A stretch of DNA of 64,000 bases from Pseudomonadota bacterium (GTDB lineage Bacteria; Pseudomonadota; Gammaproteobacteria; Burkholderiales; Methylophilaceae). Location of the stretch: positions 96,845 through 160,844 of the forward strand of contig JAKQTN010000050.1 in NCBI GenBank assembly GCA_029563075.1, written 5' to 3'. The notes under the pieces were generated by a model, which saw only the letters and a list, made by a program, of their open reading frames with translations, made no database searches and had not been told where the DNA came from. Shown here piece after piece: positions 34,632 to 48,519 of the stretch. Made by a program: the position numbers and the translations under genes. Each line of letters begins with the position of its first letter. Position 1 is the stretch's first letter.

Positions 34632-34973
34632 TTAATCACCGCCAAATTCATACTGTACCTTTGAGTCCCAAATAACGTTGCACCTTTTGCAGCAAAACTT
34701 TCGAGTTTCAGTTGATTTGTTAACTGAAACTTGCTTGGTTAGTAGTTTTTTGCAGGTGGGGCATTGTATTAAGAATGCCCGTAATGAAGACAAAATAATG
34801 ATGCCAAACCCCGAGGTAACGACAATAAAGGCAAGGACATTTACAATTTCGGGGTTTTGGTCGTTTTGCCCAATTGCCATAGCAATTGCCCAACCAGAAA
34901 TAGCGGCAACACCTAATCCAACCATAATATTTTTGGTGTTTCTAGCATGTGTCGGATGTGTTTTTATTTCCAC
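34632..34973 (-). CDS. Cassette 1 gene: two-helix membrane protein with zinc ribbon
   Basis: 113 residues from a GTG at 34973; AGGG of the upstream core box lies eight bases before, so the cassette border itself seems to supply the ribosome site. Two membrane segments (IMVGLGVAAISGWAIAMAI and VNVLAFIVVTSGFGIIILSS) are followed by a C-terminal ribbon CPTC...CKRC. The architecture equals that of cassette 2, although the sequences are not close. The stop is three bases before the attC2 R'' box. Function unknown; both proteins could sense or carry a metal at the membrane (inference only). Confidence 0.75.
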   Translation of the reverse strand: MEIKTHPTHARNTKNIMVGLGVAAISGWAIAMAIGQNDQNPEIVNVLAFIVVTSGFGIIILSSLRAFLIQCPTCKKLLTKQVSVNKSTETRKFCCKRCNVIWDSKVQYEFGGD

Positions 34974-34991
34974 TGACAGAACCCTAACAGA

Positions 34992-35021
34992 TATTATACG
35001 GACCCATGGGTCCGTATAATA
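34992..35021. repeat. 30-bp perfect palindrome
   Basis: TATTATACGGACCCA and its exact complement TGGGTCCGTATAATA meet with no spacer at 35006/35007. A GTTAGGG core-like box lies 3 bp to the left (34982-34988). It could be a degraded attC, a protein site, or a cruciform; the absence of bulged bases argues against a normal attC. Confidence 0.8.
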
Positions 35022-35117
35022 ATATTGTGAATGTTGAATCTGGCATGTTATTTTTCTTTTTAAATCTTATAGTTAAGGTTTTCTCTGTCCGTATAATAAT
35101 AAATAGCAAGTACGGAC
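35010..35117. repeat. Direct and inverted copies of the GTCCGTATAATAATA element
   Basis: GTCCGTATAATAATA occurs at 35010-35024 (right arm of the palindrome) and again at 35087-35101, followed by the inverted half TACGGAC at 35111-35117. The rest of 35022-35144 is AT-rich and shows no gene. Confidence 0.6.
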
Positions 35118-35144
35118 GCAACAATTTATGAACAAGTTGTTTTT

Positions 35145-35237
35145 CTAGGCCTTTAACAACACAATCACCGCGTCGCTGTCGCCGTCTTCTGGCTTGGCTT
35201 GGGCCGTAGGTAATGACTTCATTCCGTTGCATCAGCA
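35145..35237 (-). pseudogene. Frameshifted second copy of the smr gene tail
   Basis: About 93 bp, roughly 80% identical to the last 31 codons of smr (35434-35526), including the stop position. Relative to smr, one extra G in the TAC-G-GCC region breaks the frame; without it the translation reads like the smr C-terminus (AQAKPEDG then AVIVLLKA). The first ~17 bp of this copy double as the last codons of the Bfd-like gene in another frame. Confidence 0.85.
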
Positions 35238-35419
35238 AGCGCTTTTAAAAACTGCGCGATATCCCATTCGCAGCCTGCGCAACCTGATAGGGCACCTGTT
35301 CTTCTCGAAATTGCATCTATATCAAGGCCTTCCTTAAACAGGCTTTGAATTTCACCGCGCGTGGTGCCGCTGCAAGAGCACATAATTTCATCATCTAAAT
35401 TGGTATTTATTGTATTCAT
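35219..35419 (-). CDS. Bfd-like (2Fe-2S)-binding protein
   Basis: Small bacterioferritin-associated-ferredoxin-type domain: CSCSGTTRGEIQSLF and SGCAGCEWDIAQFL give the CxC...CxxC set that binds a [2Fe-2S] cluster. 66 residues from the ATG at 35419, which lies 14 bp after the smr stop; the upstream TTG is less likely. It is flanked on both sides by smr tails (the intact one at 35434 and the broken one at 35145-35237), and its last residues (about LADATE) are encoded by the broken copy in a different frame. Likely role: electron transfer in iron release or Fe-S handling; the partner is not nearby. Confidence 0.8.
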   Translation of the reverse strand: MNTINTNLDDEIMCSCSGTTRGEIQSLFKEGLDIDAISRRTGALSGCAGCEWDIAQFLKALADATE

Positions 35420-35433
35420 CAATCTAATTATTC

Positions 35434-35973
35434 TTAAGCCTTCAGCAACACAATCACCGCGCCGCTGCCACCGTCTTCCGGCTTGGCTTGGGCATAGGCG
35501 ATGACTTCGTCGCGCTGCATCAGCCAGCTGCGCAGTTTGTGTTTAAGCACGGGTTCGCGGTTGCGTGAGCCTAGGCCTTTGCCATGCACGATGCGCACAC
35601 AGCGGATGTTGCGTTTTTTGCACCCATTTAAGAAATCGGCCACGTACAGGCGCGCTTCATCTGTCACCAAGCCGTGTAAATCGATTTGCGCCTGCACCAC
35701 CCAAAAGCCGCGGCGCAATTTGCCTAGAATGTTGGGCGATTGCCCTTCGCGCAGGTAAAGCAGTTCTTCGCCGCTTTCCAGCTCGTGTGCAGGAATGTAG
35801 TCATCACTAAGGGAATCACGCAGGGCTTGTTTTTCGTCGCGCATAAAGTGTTTGGCGACGGGTTTGGGGCGCGCTTTGGGGGTGTGAATAGGCTCAATAT
35901 TCAGCGGCCGCGCGTCTTTCACCGCCTCGTGGAAGAGGTGTAAATCCTCCGGTTTTTTCTCGTCCGCGCCCAT
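35434..35973 (-). CDS. Smr/MutS2 domain endonuclease-like protein
   Basis: C-terminal Smr domain: DLHGLVTDEARLYVADFL with the DLHG motif, and IRCVRIVHGKGLGS with HGKG. In E. coli SmrB this fold cleaves mRNA at collided ribosomes, using the DxH and HGxG motifs. The N-terminal ~90 residues are a variable linker (MGADEKKPEDLHLFHEAV, then RPLNIEPIHTPKARPKP). ATG at 35973 chosen (179 residues); an ATG at 36036 would add a hydrophobic 21 residues not seen in the family. The gene tail is duplicated at 35145-35237. Confidence 0.85.
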   Translation of the reverse strand: MGADEKKPEDLHLFHEAVKDARPLNIEPIHTPKARPKPVAKHFMRDEKQALRDSLSDDYIPAHELESGEELLYLREGQSPNILGKLRRGFWVVQAQIDLHGLVTDEARLYVADFLNGCKKRNIRCVRIVHGKGLGSRNREPVLKHKLRSWLMQRDEVIAYAQAKPEDGGSGAVIVLLKA

Positions 35974-36077
35974 GATGTGAGATGTTAACCCCGCTTGCCA
36001 GAATAAAAAAGCATCGGCCTGCAGGCCAATATCCATGCGTCTTGCAGGCCAGCTATTTTTTGATTATCTAGCTTTGC

Positions 36078-37031
<954 letters not shown>

Positions 37032-37192
37032 TTAATGCTTTCTTTGGAAATGTTGAATGAATGAATTAGAGATGGCGTTGTTGTAAGTTGTTTTCAAGCT
37101 GCAAAACGGGCAGGCATTTTATAATGATTCAATTTACCAATATTTTATTACTGGTATTTTAGTTTTTAGGCATACTTTACGCAATTTGATTT

Positions 37193-37201
37193 TGCTATAA
37201 T
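37193..37201 (+). promoter_or_regulatory. Extended -10 promoter for ftsK
   Basis: TGCTATAAT is a perfect extended -10 element 51 bp before the ftsK TTG start. The -35 region (TACTTT) is weak, as is usual with extended -10 promoters. Confidence 0.55.
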
Positions 37202-37251
37202 CAACAATTAATTTTAATTGTACTTGGCTATTTCTTAAGGTTTGTAACATA

Positions 37252-39564
37252 TTGTTTTTTAATAAAAAATCATCCGCAGTCAACGGTCGCGTGCAAGCGC
37301 CCCTCAGCCCAACCCAGCAGCATGGCGTTAAACTGGTTCGTGAAGCCTGGTGGCTTGGTTTAGTATTGGTTGGCTTGTATCTCGCGGTCGTTCTCATGAG
37401 TTACAGCCGGCAAGACCCTTCCTGGTCGCACATGACGAGCGAGAACGCCACCATCGATAACGCCGGTGGCGCAGTAGGCGCGTGGATTTCCGATATGCTG
37501 CTTTACCTGTTCGGCTTCTCTGCCTGGTGGTGGGTGGTGCTGGCGTTCTACAGCATGTGGCTGGTGTATCTGCGTCTGGAGCTCACCATCTCTGAGCGCC
37601 CGTTCTTAGTGTTTAACCTGGTCGGCTTCGGCCTGCTGCTCATCTCTTCCTGCGCATTGGAAGCCGGGCATTTGGTCGCGCTGCCTGCCTCGCTGCCGCT
37701 TGGCGCGGGCGGCATGCTGGGTAACGCGGTAGATAGCTTGCTGCGCGACATGTTTGGTTTTGCAGGTTCTACCATGATACTTTTGCTGTTATTCGCAATC
37801 GGATTTAGCTTGTTTACCGGCTGGTCGTGGATCATGATGACCGAAAAACTAGGTGCGGGTTTAATTGCCAGCTACCAATGGGTCTATAATAAATATTATG
37901 ATTGGCAGGACAGAAAAGCTGGCAAGGCGGTCGAGCTTAAACGCGAAGAATTTGTGGAGAGCGAGCGTAAACGCGCTGAAGACCGCGCCCCGCTTGAGAT
38001 TAAGCCGGCGCAAATCGAAATCGCCAAAAGCGAGCGTGTATTAAAAGAAAAACAAACTACACTCTTTGCCTCAGACCCGGATTCCACGCTGCCGCCGCTG
38101 CATTTGCTGGATGAAGCGCACAATACAGTTGATCTGCCCTCGGCCGATACGCTCGATTTTACTTCGCGCTTGATCGAGCGAAAACTCATGGATTTCGGCA
38201 TCGAGGTGAAGGTTATCTCTGCCCAGCCCGGCCCGGTAATCACGCGCTTTGAGTTTGAGCCGGCGGCAGGCGTCAAGGGTAGCCAGATTACCAATCTGGC
38301 GCGCGATCTGGCACGCGCATTGTCTGTTGTCAGTGTCCGCGTGGTGGAGACGATTCCCGGCAAAAGCTGCATGGGTCTGGAAATTCCGAACCCGAAACGC
38401 CAAATCGTATTTTTATCAGAAATCATGAGCAGCCAGGTGTATGCGGAGATGCACTCACCGATTGCGATTGCCATGGGTAAAGATATCGCCGGCAAACCGG
38501 TGGTGGCGGATTTGGCCAAAATGCCGCATGTGCTGGTGGCGGGCACGACAGGCTCGGGCAAATCGGTAGCGATTAACGCGCTGATTTTGAGCTTCTTGTA
38601 TAAATCAGAAGCCTCAAAAGTGCGCATGATTCTGATCGACCCGAAAATGCTGGAACTCTCGGTGTATGAGGGCATTCCGCATCTGTTGGCGCCGGTGGTG
38701 ACGGATATGCGCCAAGCAGCTAACGCGCTGAACTGGTGTGTGGCCGAGATGGAGCGCCGTTACAAGCTGATGTCTAGTTTAGGTGTGCGCAACCTGGCGG
38801 GTTACAACCAGAAAATCAAGGATGCCGAAAAAGCAGGCGAGAAAATTCCACATCCTTTCAGCCTGACGCCGGATGACCCTGAGCCGCTGGAAGAAATGCC
38901 GCTGATCGTGGTGGTGATTGATGAGCTGGCCGATTTGATGATGGTGGTCGGTAAAAAAGTAGAAGAACTGATTGCCCGTCTGGCACAGAAAGCACGCGCC
39001 TCTGGCATTCATCTGGTACTGGCGACGCAACGCCCGTCGGTGGACGTGATTACCGGCCTGATCAAGGCGAATATCCCCACACGCGTGGCTTTTCAGGTGT
39101 CCAGCAAAATTGACTCACGCACCATATTAGACCAAATGGGCGCTGAAGCGTTACTAGGGCAGGGCGACATGCTGTATATGCCGCCGGGCAGCGGTTATCC
39201 GCAGCGCATTCATGGCGCGTTTGTGAGTGACCATGAGGTGCACGAAGTGGTGAATTACTTAAAAGCGATGGGCGAGCCGAACTATATTGAAGGTATCTTG
39301 ACCAATGAAACTGAAGGTGGTGGTGAGCTTGGTGACTTTGGCGATGATGGTGCAGAGAAAGACCCGCTGTATGATGAGGCGGTGGCCATCGTGCTAAAAA
39401 GCCGTCGCGCATCGATTTCATCGGTGCAGCGCCAGCTTCGCATAGGGTACAACCGCGCTGCGCGTTTGATAGAAGATATGGAGCGCGCGGGGCTGGTTTC
39501 TGCCATGCAGAGCAATGGTAATCGAGAGGTCTTGGCCGGTAGCGGTAACACAAACAATGAATAA
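37252..39564 (+). CDS. ftsK: DNA translocase FtsK
   Basis: Pumps chromosome ends through the division septum and activates XerCD at dif. N-terminal domain with four membrane helices (about residues 38-200). The linker is short, ~70 charged residues. Then the alpha/beta motor with Walker [18 protein letters not shown] (about residues 431-447) and Walker [14 protein letters not shown]. The C-terminal gamma winged helix is [20 protein letters not shown] to the end. 770 residues, short-linker type common in Betaproteobacteria. TTG start at 37252, with AAGG about 11 bp upstream; no ATG lies before the first helix. Overlaps lolA by 8 bp. Confidence 0.95.
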   Translation: MFFNKKSSAVNGRVQAPLSPTQQHGVKLVREAWWLGLVLVGLYLAVVLMSYSRQDPSWSHMTSENATIDNAGGAVGAWISDMLLYLFGFSAWWWVVLAFYSMWLVYLRLELTISERPFLVFNLVGFGLLLISSCALEAGHLVALPASLPLGAGGMLGNAVDSLLRDMFGFAGSTMILLLLFAIGFSLFTGWSWIMMTEKLGAGLIASYQWVYNKYYDWQDRKAGKAVELKREEFVESERKRAEDRAPLEIKPAQIEIAKSERVLKEKQTTLFASDPDSTLPPLHLLDEAHNTVDLPSADTLDFTSRLIERKLMDFGIEVKVISAQPGPVITRFEFEPAAGVKGSQITNLARDLARALSVVSVRVVETIPGKSCMGLEIPNPKRQIVFLSEIMSSQVYAEMHSPIAIAMGKDIAGKPVVADLAKMPHVLVAGTTGSGKSVAINALILSFLYKSEASKVRMILIDPKMLELSVYEGIPHLLAPVVTDMRQAANALNWCVAEMERRYKLMSSLGVRNLAGYNQKIKDAEKAGEKIPHPFSLTPDDPEPLEEMPLIVVVIDELADLMMVVGKKVEELIARLAQKARASGIHLVLATQRPSVDVITGLIKANIPTRVAFQVSSKIDSRTILDQMGAEALLGQGDMLYMPPGSGYPQRIHGAFVSDHEVHEVVNYLKAMGEPNYIEGILTNETEGGGELGDFGDDGAEKDPLYDEAVAIVLKSRRASISSVQRQLRIGYNRAARLIEDMERAGLVSAMQSNGNREVLAGSGNTNNE

Positions 39565-40165
39565 ATTATTATTTGGTTTTTTGGTTATATTCGCCAATCT
39601 GGCCATGGCGGATGGCGTATCCAGCCTGCGCGACTTTTTCAACAATACCAACACCATGCGGGCGCAATTTATCCAGGTGGTGAATGATAAGCAGGGGCGC
39701 AAGGAGCAGGAAGTAGAGGGCACCATGCAACTGCAGCGCCCCAACAAATTTCGCTGGGATTACAAAAAACCTTACGAGCAGCAGATCGTGAGCGATGGAA
39801 AACAGGTATTTTTATTCGATACCGAACTGCAGCAAGTGACAATTCGGGAATTGAGCAAAACACTGGGCTCAAGCCCCGCTGCCATGCTGGCAGGTGGTGA
39901 AGATGTGGAAAAAAGCTTTACGCTAAAAAATGCCACCCGCAAGGATGGTTTGACATGGGTACTGGCTTTACCTAAAGATAAAGATAGCGGGTTCGACCGC
40001 GTGCTGCTCGGGTTTAAGTCCGACAAGCTGCGCAAAATGGAGCTGTACGACAGTTTTAACCACATTACCCACATTACATTTAACGAAGTAGAGCGAAATC
40101 CTGTACTGCAAGATTCGACATTCTTGTTTACGCCGCCTAAAGGCGTTGATGTGGTGGGTGAGTAG
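39557..40165 (+). CDS. lolA: Outer-membrane lipoprotein carrier LolA
   Basis: Periplasmic chaperone that takes lipoproteins from LolCDE to LolB. Signal peptide [18 protein letters not shown], then the LolA core: [40 protein letters not shown] and [15 protein letters not shown]. 202 residues from the ATG at 39557, which overlaps the ftsK stop and is the usual start; the frame is open further upstream inside ftsK. Part of ftsK-lolA-rarA-serS. Confidence 0.93.
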   Translation: MNKLLFGFLVIFANLAMADGVSSLRDFFNNTNTMRAQFIQVVNDKQGRKEQEVEGTMQLQRPNKFRWDYKKPYEQQIVSDGKQVFLFDTELQQVTIRELSKTLGSSPAAMLAGGEDVEKSFTLKNATRKDGLTWVLALPKDKDSGFDRVLLGFKSDKLRKMELYDSFNHITHITFNEVERNPVLQDSTFLFTPPKGVDVVGE

Positions 40166-40184
40166 CATTGATAAGTAAAAATAA

Positions 40185-44251
<4,067 letters not shown>

Positions 44252-44275
44252 AAAATTGGTCTCGATTGATTCGAT

Positions 44276-44953
44276 TTATTTCCAGCGTTCCTCTACTTTT
44301 CCATCGCCAGCAATCAACACGGCGTTGGTTAATCCGCGAAAGATGCCATGCTCCACCACGCCAGGGATATTGTTGATGAGGTGATTGAGGGATTCTTCAG
44401 TGATGGACTTGTCGAATGCCATATCCAGTACCAGGCTGCCGTAAGATGTAATGGACAAGCCATCTTTGGCAACGTTCTGCCGCAACTCACCTACGCCGCC
44501 CGCCGCTTCCAGGCTGCGTTTTGCGGCTTTCCAGGCAAACGGCATCACTTCAATGGGAATGGCGTAGTTAGTGCCGATGCGATTCACCAGTTTACTTTTA
44601 TCGGCGACAACGAGAAATTGTTTAGCCGCTTTGGCGAGCAGCTTTTCCAGCACCAGATCATAGCCGCGCCCTTTAAGCAGCGTCATGTCCGGCGTGATTT
44701 CATCCGCGCCATCCACATATAAATCGATTTCCGCAACCTGCGTCAGTGCGATGACATTCAACCCCAGGCTTTGCGCTTTAATCATGCTCACCTGCGAGCT
44801 GGCGATGGTAGTGACTTTGAGATTCTCTTCTGTTTGGCGGCGCGCGAGTTCTTCAATGAAAAAGTTGGCGGTAGAGCCGGTGCCTAAGCCAACCAACATG
44901 CCGTCCTTGACGTACTTCGTTGCATGAATTGCAACAAGCTGTTTGTCATTCAT
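44276..44953 (-). CDS. rpiA: Ribose-5-phosphate isomerase A
   Basis: Interconverts ribose 5-P and ribulose 5-P. It supplies the RuMP cycle and nucleotides from the Gnd product made by the cluster at 0.5-2.3 kb. Signature VGLGTGSTANFFIEEL, DGADEITPDMTLLKGRG (catalytic Asp region) and FPxx-type VMPFAWKAAKRSLEAAGG. 225 residues. Divergent from mfd; mltF follows 24 bp downstream. Confidence 0.96.
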   Translation of the reverse strand: MNDKQLVAIHATKYVKDGMLVGLGTGSTANFFIEELARRQTEENLKVTTIASSQVSMIKAQSLGLNVIALTQVAEIDLYVDGADEITPDMTLLKGRGYDLVLEKLLAKAAKQFLVVADKSKLVNRIGTNYAIPIEVMPFAWKAAKRSLEAAGGVGELRQNVAKDGLSITSYGSLVLDMAFDKSITEESLNHLINNIPGVVEHGIFRGLTNAVLIAGDGKVEERWK

Positions 44954-45020
44954 GATGTCTGTCTCCTCAATATTTTTTATTTTTGGCTTAAACGGATTAA
45001 GTTTAATTAAATAGGCTTAA

Positions 45021-45047
45021 TTGATGCGACATGCTTACAGTTATAAT
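45021..45047 (+). promoter_or_regulatory. Candidate promoter for mfd
   Basis: TTGATG, 15-bp spacer, TATAAT; 43 bp before the mfd ATG. The -10 is perfect but the spacer is short. Confidence 0.4.
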
Positions 45048-45090
45048 AGGTAAAATCCGATTTTAAACCAAGCCATTTTCAAGTTCATCT

Positions 45091-48000
45091 ATGCAGTTAT
45101 CCCCGCCCAAGCCAGGAAAAAAAAGCCGTTTTTCTTATTCTGCCAATGGCTTAGATAGCTTATCTCTTGCTTTACTTGCATGTCGCTTAAAAACAACAGC
45201 AGATATTAAGCGGGCGCCGCTGGTAATTATTACTTCCAGTGCATTCGAGGCGCAGCGCTTGCTGGACGAAATGCCTTATTTTGCGCCTGACTTGAGTGTG
45301 CATTTGCTGCCGGATTGGGAGACGTTGCCTTATGATGTGTTCTCGCCGCATCCCGATTTGATCTCCGAACGTCTGGCGACGTTATATCAAATCAGCCAGA
45401 ATCGATGCGATGTGGTAATTGTGCCAATTGCTACGGCTTTATTGAAGCTGCCGCCGGTGGCTTTTATGTCGGCGCATACTTTTATGCTGAAAAAAGGCCA
45501 GAAGCTTGAGCTGGAGGCGCTGCGCCACCAATGTGCCCAGGCAGGCTATCATCATGTGAGCCAGGTAATTTCTCCCGGCGAGTTCAGTGTGCGCGGCGGC
45601 TTAATCGATTTGTTTCCGATGGGCAGTATGCTGCCTTACCGCATTGATTTGTTTGACGATGAAATCGAAACGATTCGCACTTTTGACATCGACACACAGC
45701 GCAGCCTGTATCCCGTACCTGAAATCAGGCTGCTGCCGGCGCGTGAGTTTCCGTTGGATGAAGCCGGTATCAGCAGATTCAGAAGCAACTTCCGTGAAAA
45801 ATTCGAAGGCGATCCGCAGCGCGCAACCATTTATAAAAATGTGAGCAAGGGCGTGGCTAGCGGCGGCATAGAATGGTATTTACCGCTGTTTTTTGATGAA
45901 ACCGCAAGCCTGCTGGACTACTTGCCAGATAGCTCCAACCTTTGTTTACATGGCGATTGCGATAAGGCGGCGCAGCAATTCTGGGCAGATGCAAACGCCC
46001 GGTATCGATTGCTGGCACACGATGCCGAACGGCCAATTCTGAAGCCGGAAATCTTATTGATTAAAACCGATGATTTTTTTGCGCAAACGCACGATTACCC
46101 AACCCTGGTTTTGATGCATGAAGCTGCAAAGCCATTGCCAGCACTGGAAATTGAGCGGCGAGCCGAAAAGCCGCTGCATAAGCTGCAGGCGTTTATTGAA
46201 TCAACTAAAAAACGCATTTTAATCACAGCGGAAAGCCTGGGCCGACGCGAGACCATGGCACAACTGTTTGCAGAACATGGTCTGCTGATGCCTGTTTGCG
46301 AGACTTGGGCTGAGTTTGAAAATAGCCAGCAGCCCTTGATGCTAGGCGTGTCGCCACTACACAGCGGATTTGCTGAAGATGAATTCGTATTAATCACCGA
46401 GGCCGAGCTTTACTCGGGCACGGTGCGCCAGCAGCGTCGCCGCGAAAAAGAAAAAGCGCGCAACACGGAAGGCATGCTCAAAGATTTATCCGAGCTGCAC
46501 CTGGAAGACCCCATTGTACATGAGCAACATGGCGTCGGGCGCTACAAAGGTCTGGTGAACCTGGATTTTGGCGAGGGCGAAACCGAGTTTTTGCTATTGG
46601 AATATTTTGGCGACGACAAGCTGTATGTGCCTGTTTCGCAATTATTCTTAATCTCGCGTTATTCGGGTGGTCCGCCGGAAAGCGCGCCATTACACAGGCT
46701 TGGTAGCGGCCAGTGGGAAAAAGCCAAGAAAAAAGCGCTTAAGCAGATCCGCGATACCGCAGCGGAGTTGCTGAATCTATATGCTCAACGTGCTGCCCGG
46801 CGCGGCCATGCGTTTACCCTCAGTTTGAAAGATTATGAAGCGTTTTGTGAGGGGTTTCCGTTTGAAGAAACACCGGACCAGTTGGAAGCCATTGAAAACG
46901 TTATCAAGGACATGCAGTCCGGCCGGCCGATGGATAGACTGGTGTGCGGCGATGTGGGCTTCGGTAAGACGGAGGTCGCGCTGCGTGCGGCCTTTGTCGC
47001 GGTGATGGGCGGCAGGCAAGTCGCCGTGCTCGTACCCACTACGCTGCTTGCCGAACAGCATTATCAGAACTTCTGTGACCGCTTTGCCGAATGGCCGATC
47101 AAGATTGCCGAAATTTCACGCTTCAGGACCGCCAAGGAACAAACGCAGGCTTTGGCTGATCTGGCTACGGGCAAGGTGGATATTATCATCGGCACGCATC
47201 GCCTCATTCAAAAAGACGTGAAATTCAAGAACCTCGGCTTGGTGATTCTGGATGAAGAACATCGCTTTGGTGTGCGCCAGAAAGAGCAGCTCAAGGCCAT
47301 GCGCGCTGAGGTGGATGTGCTGACACTTACCGCTACGCCCATCCCGCGCACCTTAAGCATGGCAATGGAAGGGCTGCGCGAGTTTAGCGTGATCGCCACG
47401 CCGCCACAAAAGCGCTTAAGCATTAAAACCTTTGCGACTTATTATGGCGAAGGCATTATCCGCGAGGCGATGATGCGTGAATTCAAGCGTGGCGGGCAGG
47501 TGTATTTCCTGCATAACGAAGTCGATACCATTTTTGTGATGCGCGAAAAGCTGGAAAAAATCGTGCCGGAAGCACGTATTGGCATTGCGCATGGACAATT
47601 ACGAGAGCGCGAGCTGGAATCCGTGATGCGCGATTTTCACCAGCAACGCTTTAACGTGCTGTTATGTACCACCATTATTGAAACAGGTATCGACATCCCT
47701 ACCGCGAATACCATCATCATTAATAAAGCCGATATGTTTGGGCTGGCGCAGTTGCACCAGCTGCGTGGTCGGGTAGGGCGCAGTCATCATCAGGCCTATG
47801 CTTATCTGCTTACCGATGAACACCGCAAAATCACACCGCAAGCGCAGAAACGCCTGGATGCGATTCAATTGCTGGAGGACTTGGGCGCAGGCTTCCATCT
47901 GGCGATGCACGATTTAGAGATTCGCGGCGCGGGTGAATTGCTGGGCGACAGCCAAAGCGGCGAGATGCAGGAAATCGGCTTTAGCTTGTATTCGGACATG

Positions 48001-48495
48001 CTGAACTATGCCGTGAAGCAGCTAAAATCGGGTAAAGAGCCGGATTTGAATGCGCCGCTAGGCGTGACCACCGAAATCAACCTGCATGTGCCGGCATTGC
48101 TCACCAACGCTTATTGCCCCGATGTGCACGAGCGCCTGGTGCTGTACAAACGCTTGGCCAATGCCAGTACCGATGATGAACTGGACACGTTGCAGGAAGA
48201 GCTGATTGACCGCTTCGGTTTACTGCCGGAGCAGGGCGAAGCCTTACTGGCTTGCCACAGGCTGCGTATCGCCGCCAAGCCGCTGGGCATTAGCAAGATA
48301 GACGCCTCGGATAGTGCGGTGCAACTGCAATTTTCGCAAAATACCGAGCTCGATCCGATGAAGCTGATTAATCTACTGCAGCGCGACCGCCGCTGCCGCA
48401 TGAACGGGCCGGATAAACTCAGGGTCGCCGTGCAATTTAATGATATGCAGCTGCGCACCGGCTTTATCAGGCAGCTGCTCAAAGCGTTTGCCTGA
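45091..48495 (+). CDS. mfd: Transcription-repair coupling factor
   Basis: Removes RNA polymerase stalled at lesions and recruits UvrA. UvrB-like N-terminal domains (ending near residue 350), the RNAP-interaction domain around IVHEQHGVGRYKGLVNLDFG (about 470-490), then the RecG-like motor with Walker A DVGFGKTEVA (about 619-628), DEEHRFGVRQKEQLK (DEEH box) and ETGIDIPTANTIIINKADMF, followed by the TRG motif region. The C-terminal autoinhibitory domain is at ~1000-1134. 1134 residues, full length. Confidence 0.97.
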   Translation: MQLSPPKPGKKSRFSYSANGLDSLSLALLACRLKTTADIKRAPLVIITSSAFEAQRLLDEMPYFAPDLSVHLLPDWETLPYDVFSPHPDLISERLATLYQISQNRCDVVIVPIATALLKLPPVAFMSAHTFMLKKGQKLELEALRHQCAQAGYHHVSQVISPGEFSVRGGLIDLFPMGSMLPYRIDLFDDEIETIRTFDIDTQRSLYPVPEIRLLPAREFPLDEAGISRFRSNFREKFEGDPQRATIYKNVSKGVASGGIEWYLPLFFDETASLLDYLPDSSNLCLHGDCDKAAQQFWADANARYRLLAHDAERPILKPEILLIKTDDFFAQTHDYPTLVLMHEAAKPLPALEIERRAEKPLHKLQAFIESTKKRILITAESLGRRETMAQLFAEHGLLMPVCETWAEFENSQQPLMLGVSPLHSGFAEDEFVLITEAELYSGTVRQQRRREKEKARNTEGMLKDLSELHLEDPIVHEQHGVGRYKGLVNLDFGEGETEFLLLEYFGDDKLYVPVSQLFLISRYSGGPPESAPLHRLGSGQWEKAKKKALKQIRDTAAELLNLYAQRAARRGHAFTLSLKDYEAFCEGFPFEETPDQLEAIENVIKDMQSGRPMDRLVCGDVGFGKTEVALRAAFVAVMGGRQVAVLVPTTLLAEQHYQNFCDRFAEWPIKIAEISRFRTAKEQTQALADLATGKVDIIIGTHRLIQKDVKFKNLGLVILDEEHRFGVRQKEQLKAMRAEVDVLTLTATPIPRTLSMAMEGLREFSVIATPPQKRLSIKTFATYYGEGIIREAMMREFKRGGQVYFLHNEVDTIFVMREKLEKIVPEARIGIAHGQLRERELESVMRDFHQQRFNVLLCTTIIETGIDIPTANTIIINKADMFGLAQLHQLRGRVGRSHHQAYAYLLTDEHRKITPQAQKRLDAIQLLEDLGAGFHLAMHDLEIRGAGELLGDSQSGEMQEIGFSLYSDMLNYAVKQLKSGKEPDLNAPLGVTTEINLHVPALLTNAYCPDVHERLVLYKRLANASTDDELDTLQEELIDRFGLLPEQGEALLACHRLRIAAKPLGISKIDASDSAVQLQFSQNTELDPMKLINLLQRDRRCRMNGPDKLRVAVQFNDMQLRTGFIRQLLKAFA

Positions 48496-48519
48496 TTTTG
48501 ATACGAGTTTACTTAATAA

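Larger units (their letters stand above)
34193..34988 (-). mobile_element. Two-cassette integron-type array without integrase (CALIN-like)
   Basis: Reading on the minus strand from 34988: a GTTAGGG core box, cassette 1 (gene 34632-34973, attC2 at 34563-34628), cassette 2 (gene 34247-34555, attC1 at 34193-34252). In both cassettes a single gene fills the cassette, runs towards its attC and ends at its edge. No intI gene is present in the window. Such attC clusters lacking an integrase are known from many genomes. The array sits between the ABC exporter repeats and the smr-tail duplication. Confidence 0.8.

Noticed and set aside
34982..35039. Third attC site around the 30-bp palindrome
   Set aside because: Has a GTTAGGG-like box and an ATTCAAC box, but the boxes hardly pair and the stem lacks bulges; kept only as a possibility in the findings.
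34984..35238. 84-residue minus-strand frame with an Arg-rich segment
   Set aside because: Its first part is the smr tail read out of frame and the rest is palindrome and AT-rich spacer; better explained as a pseudogene fragment.
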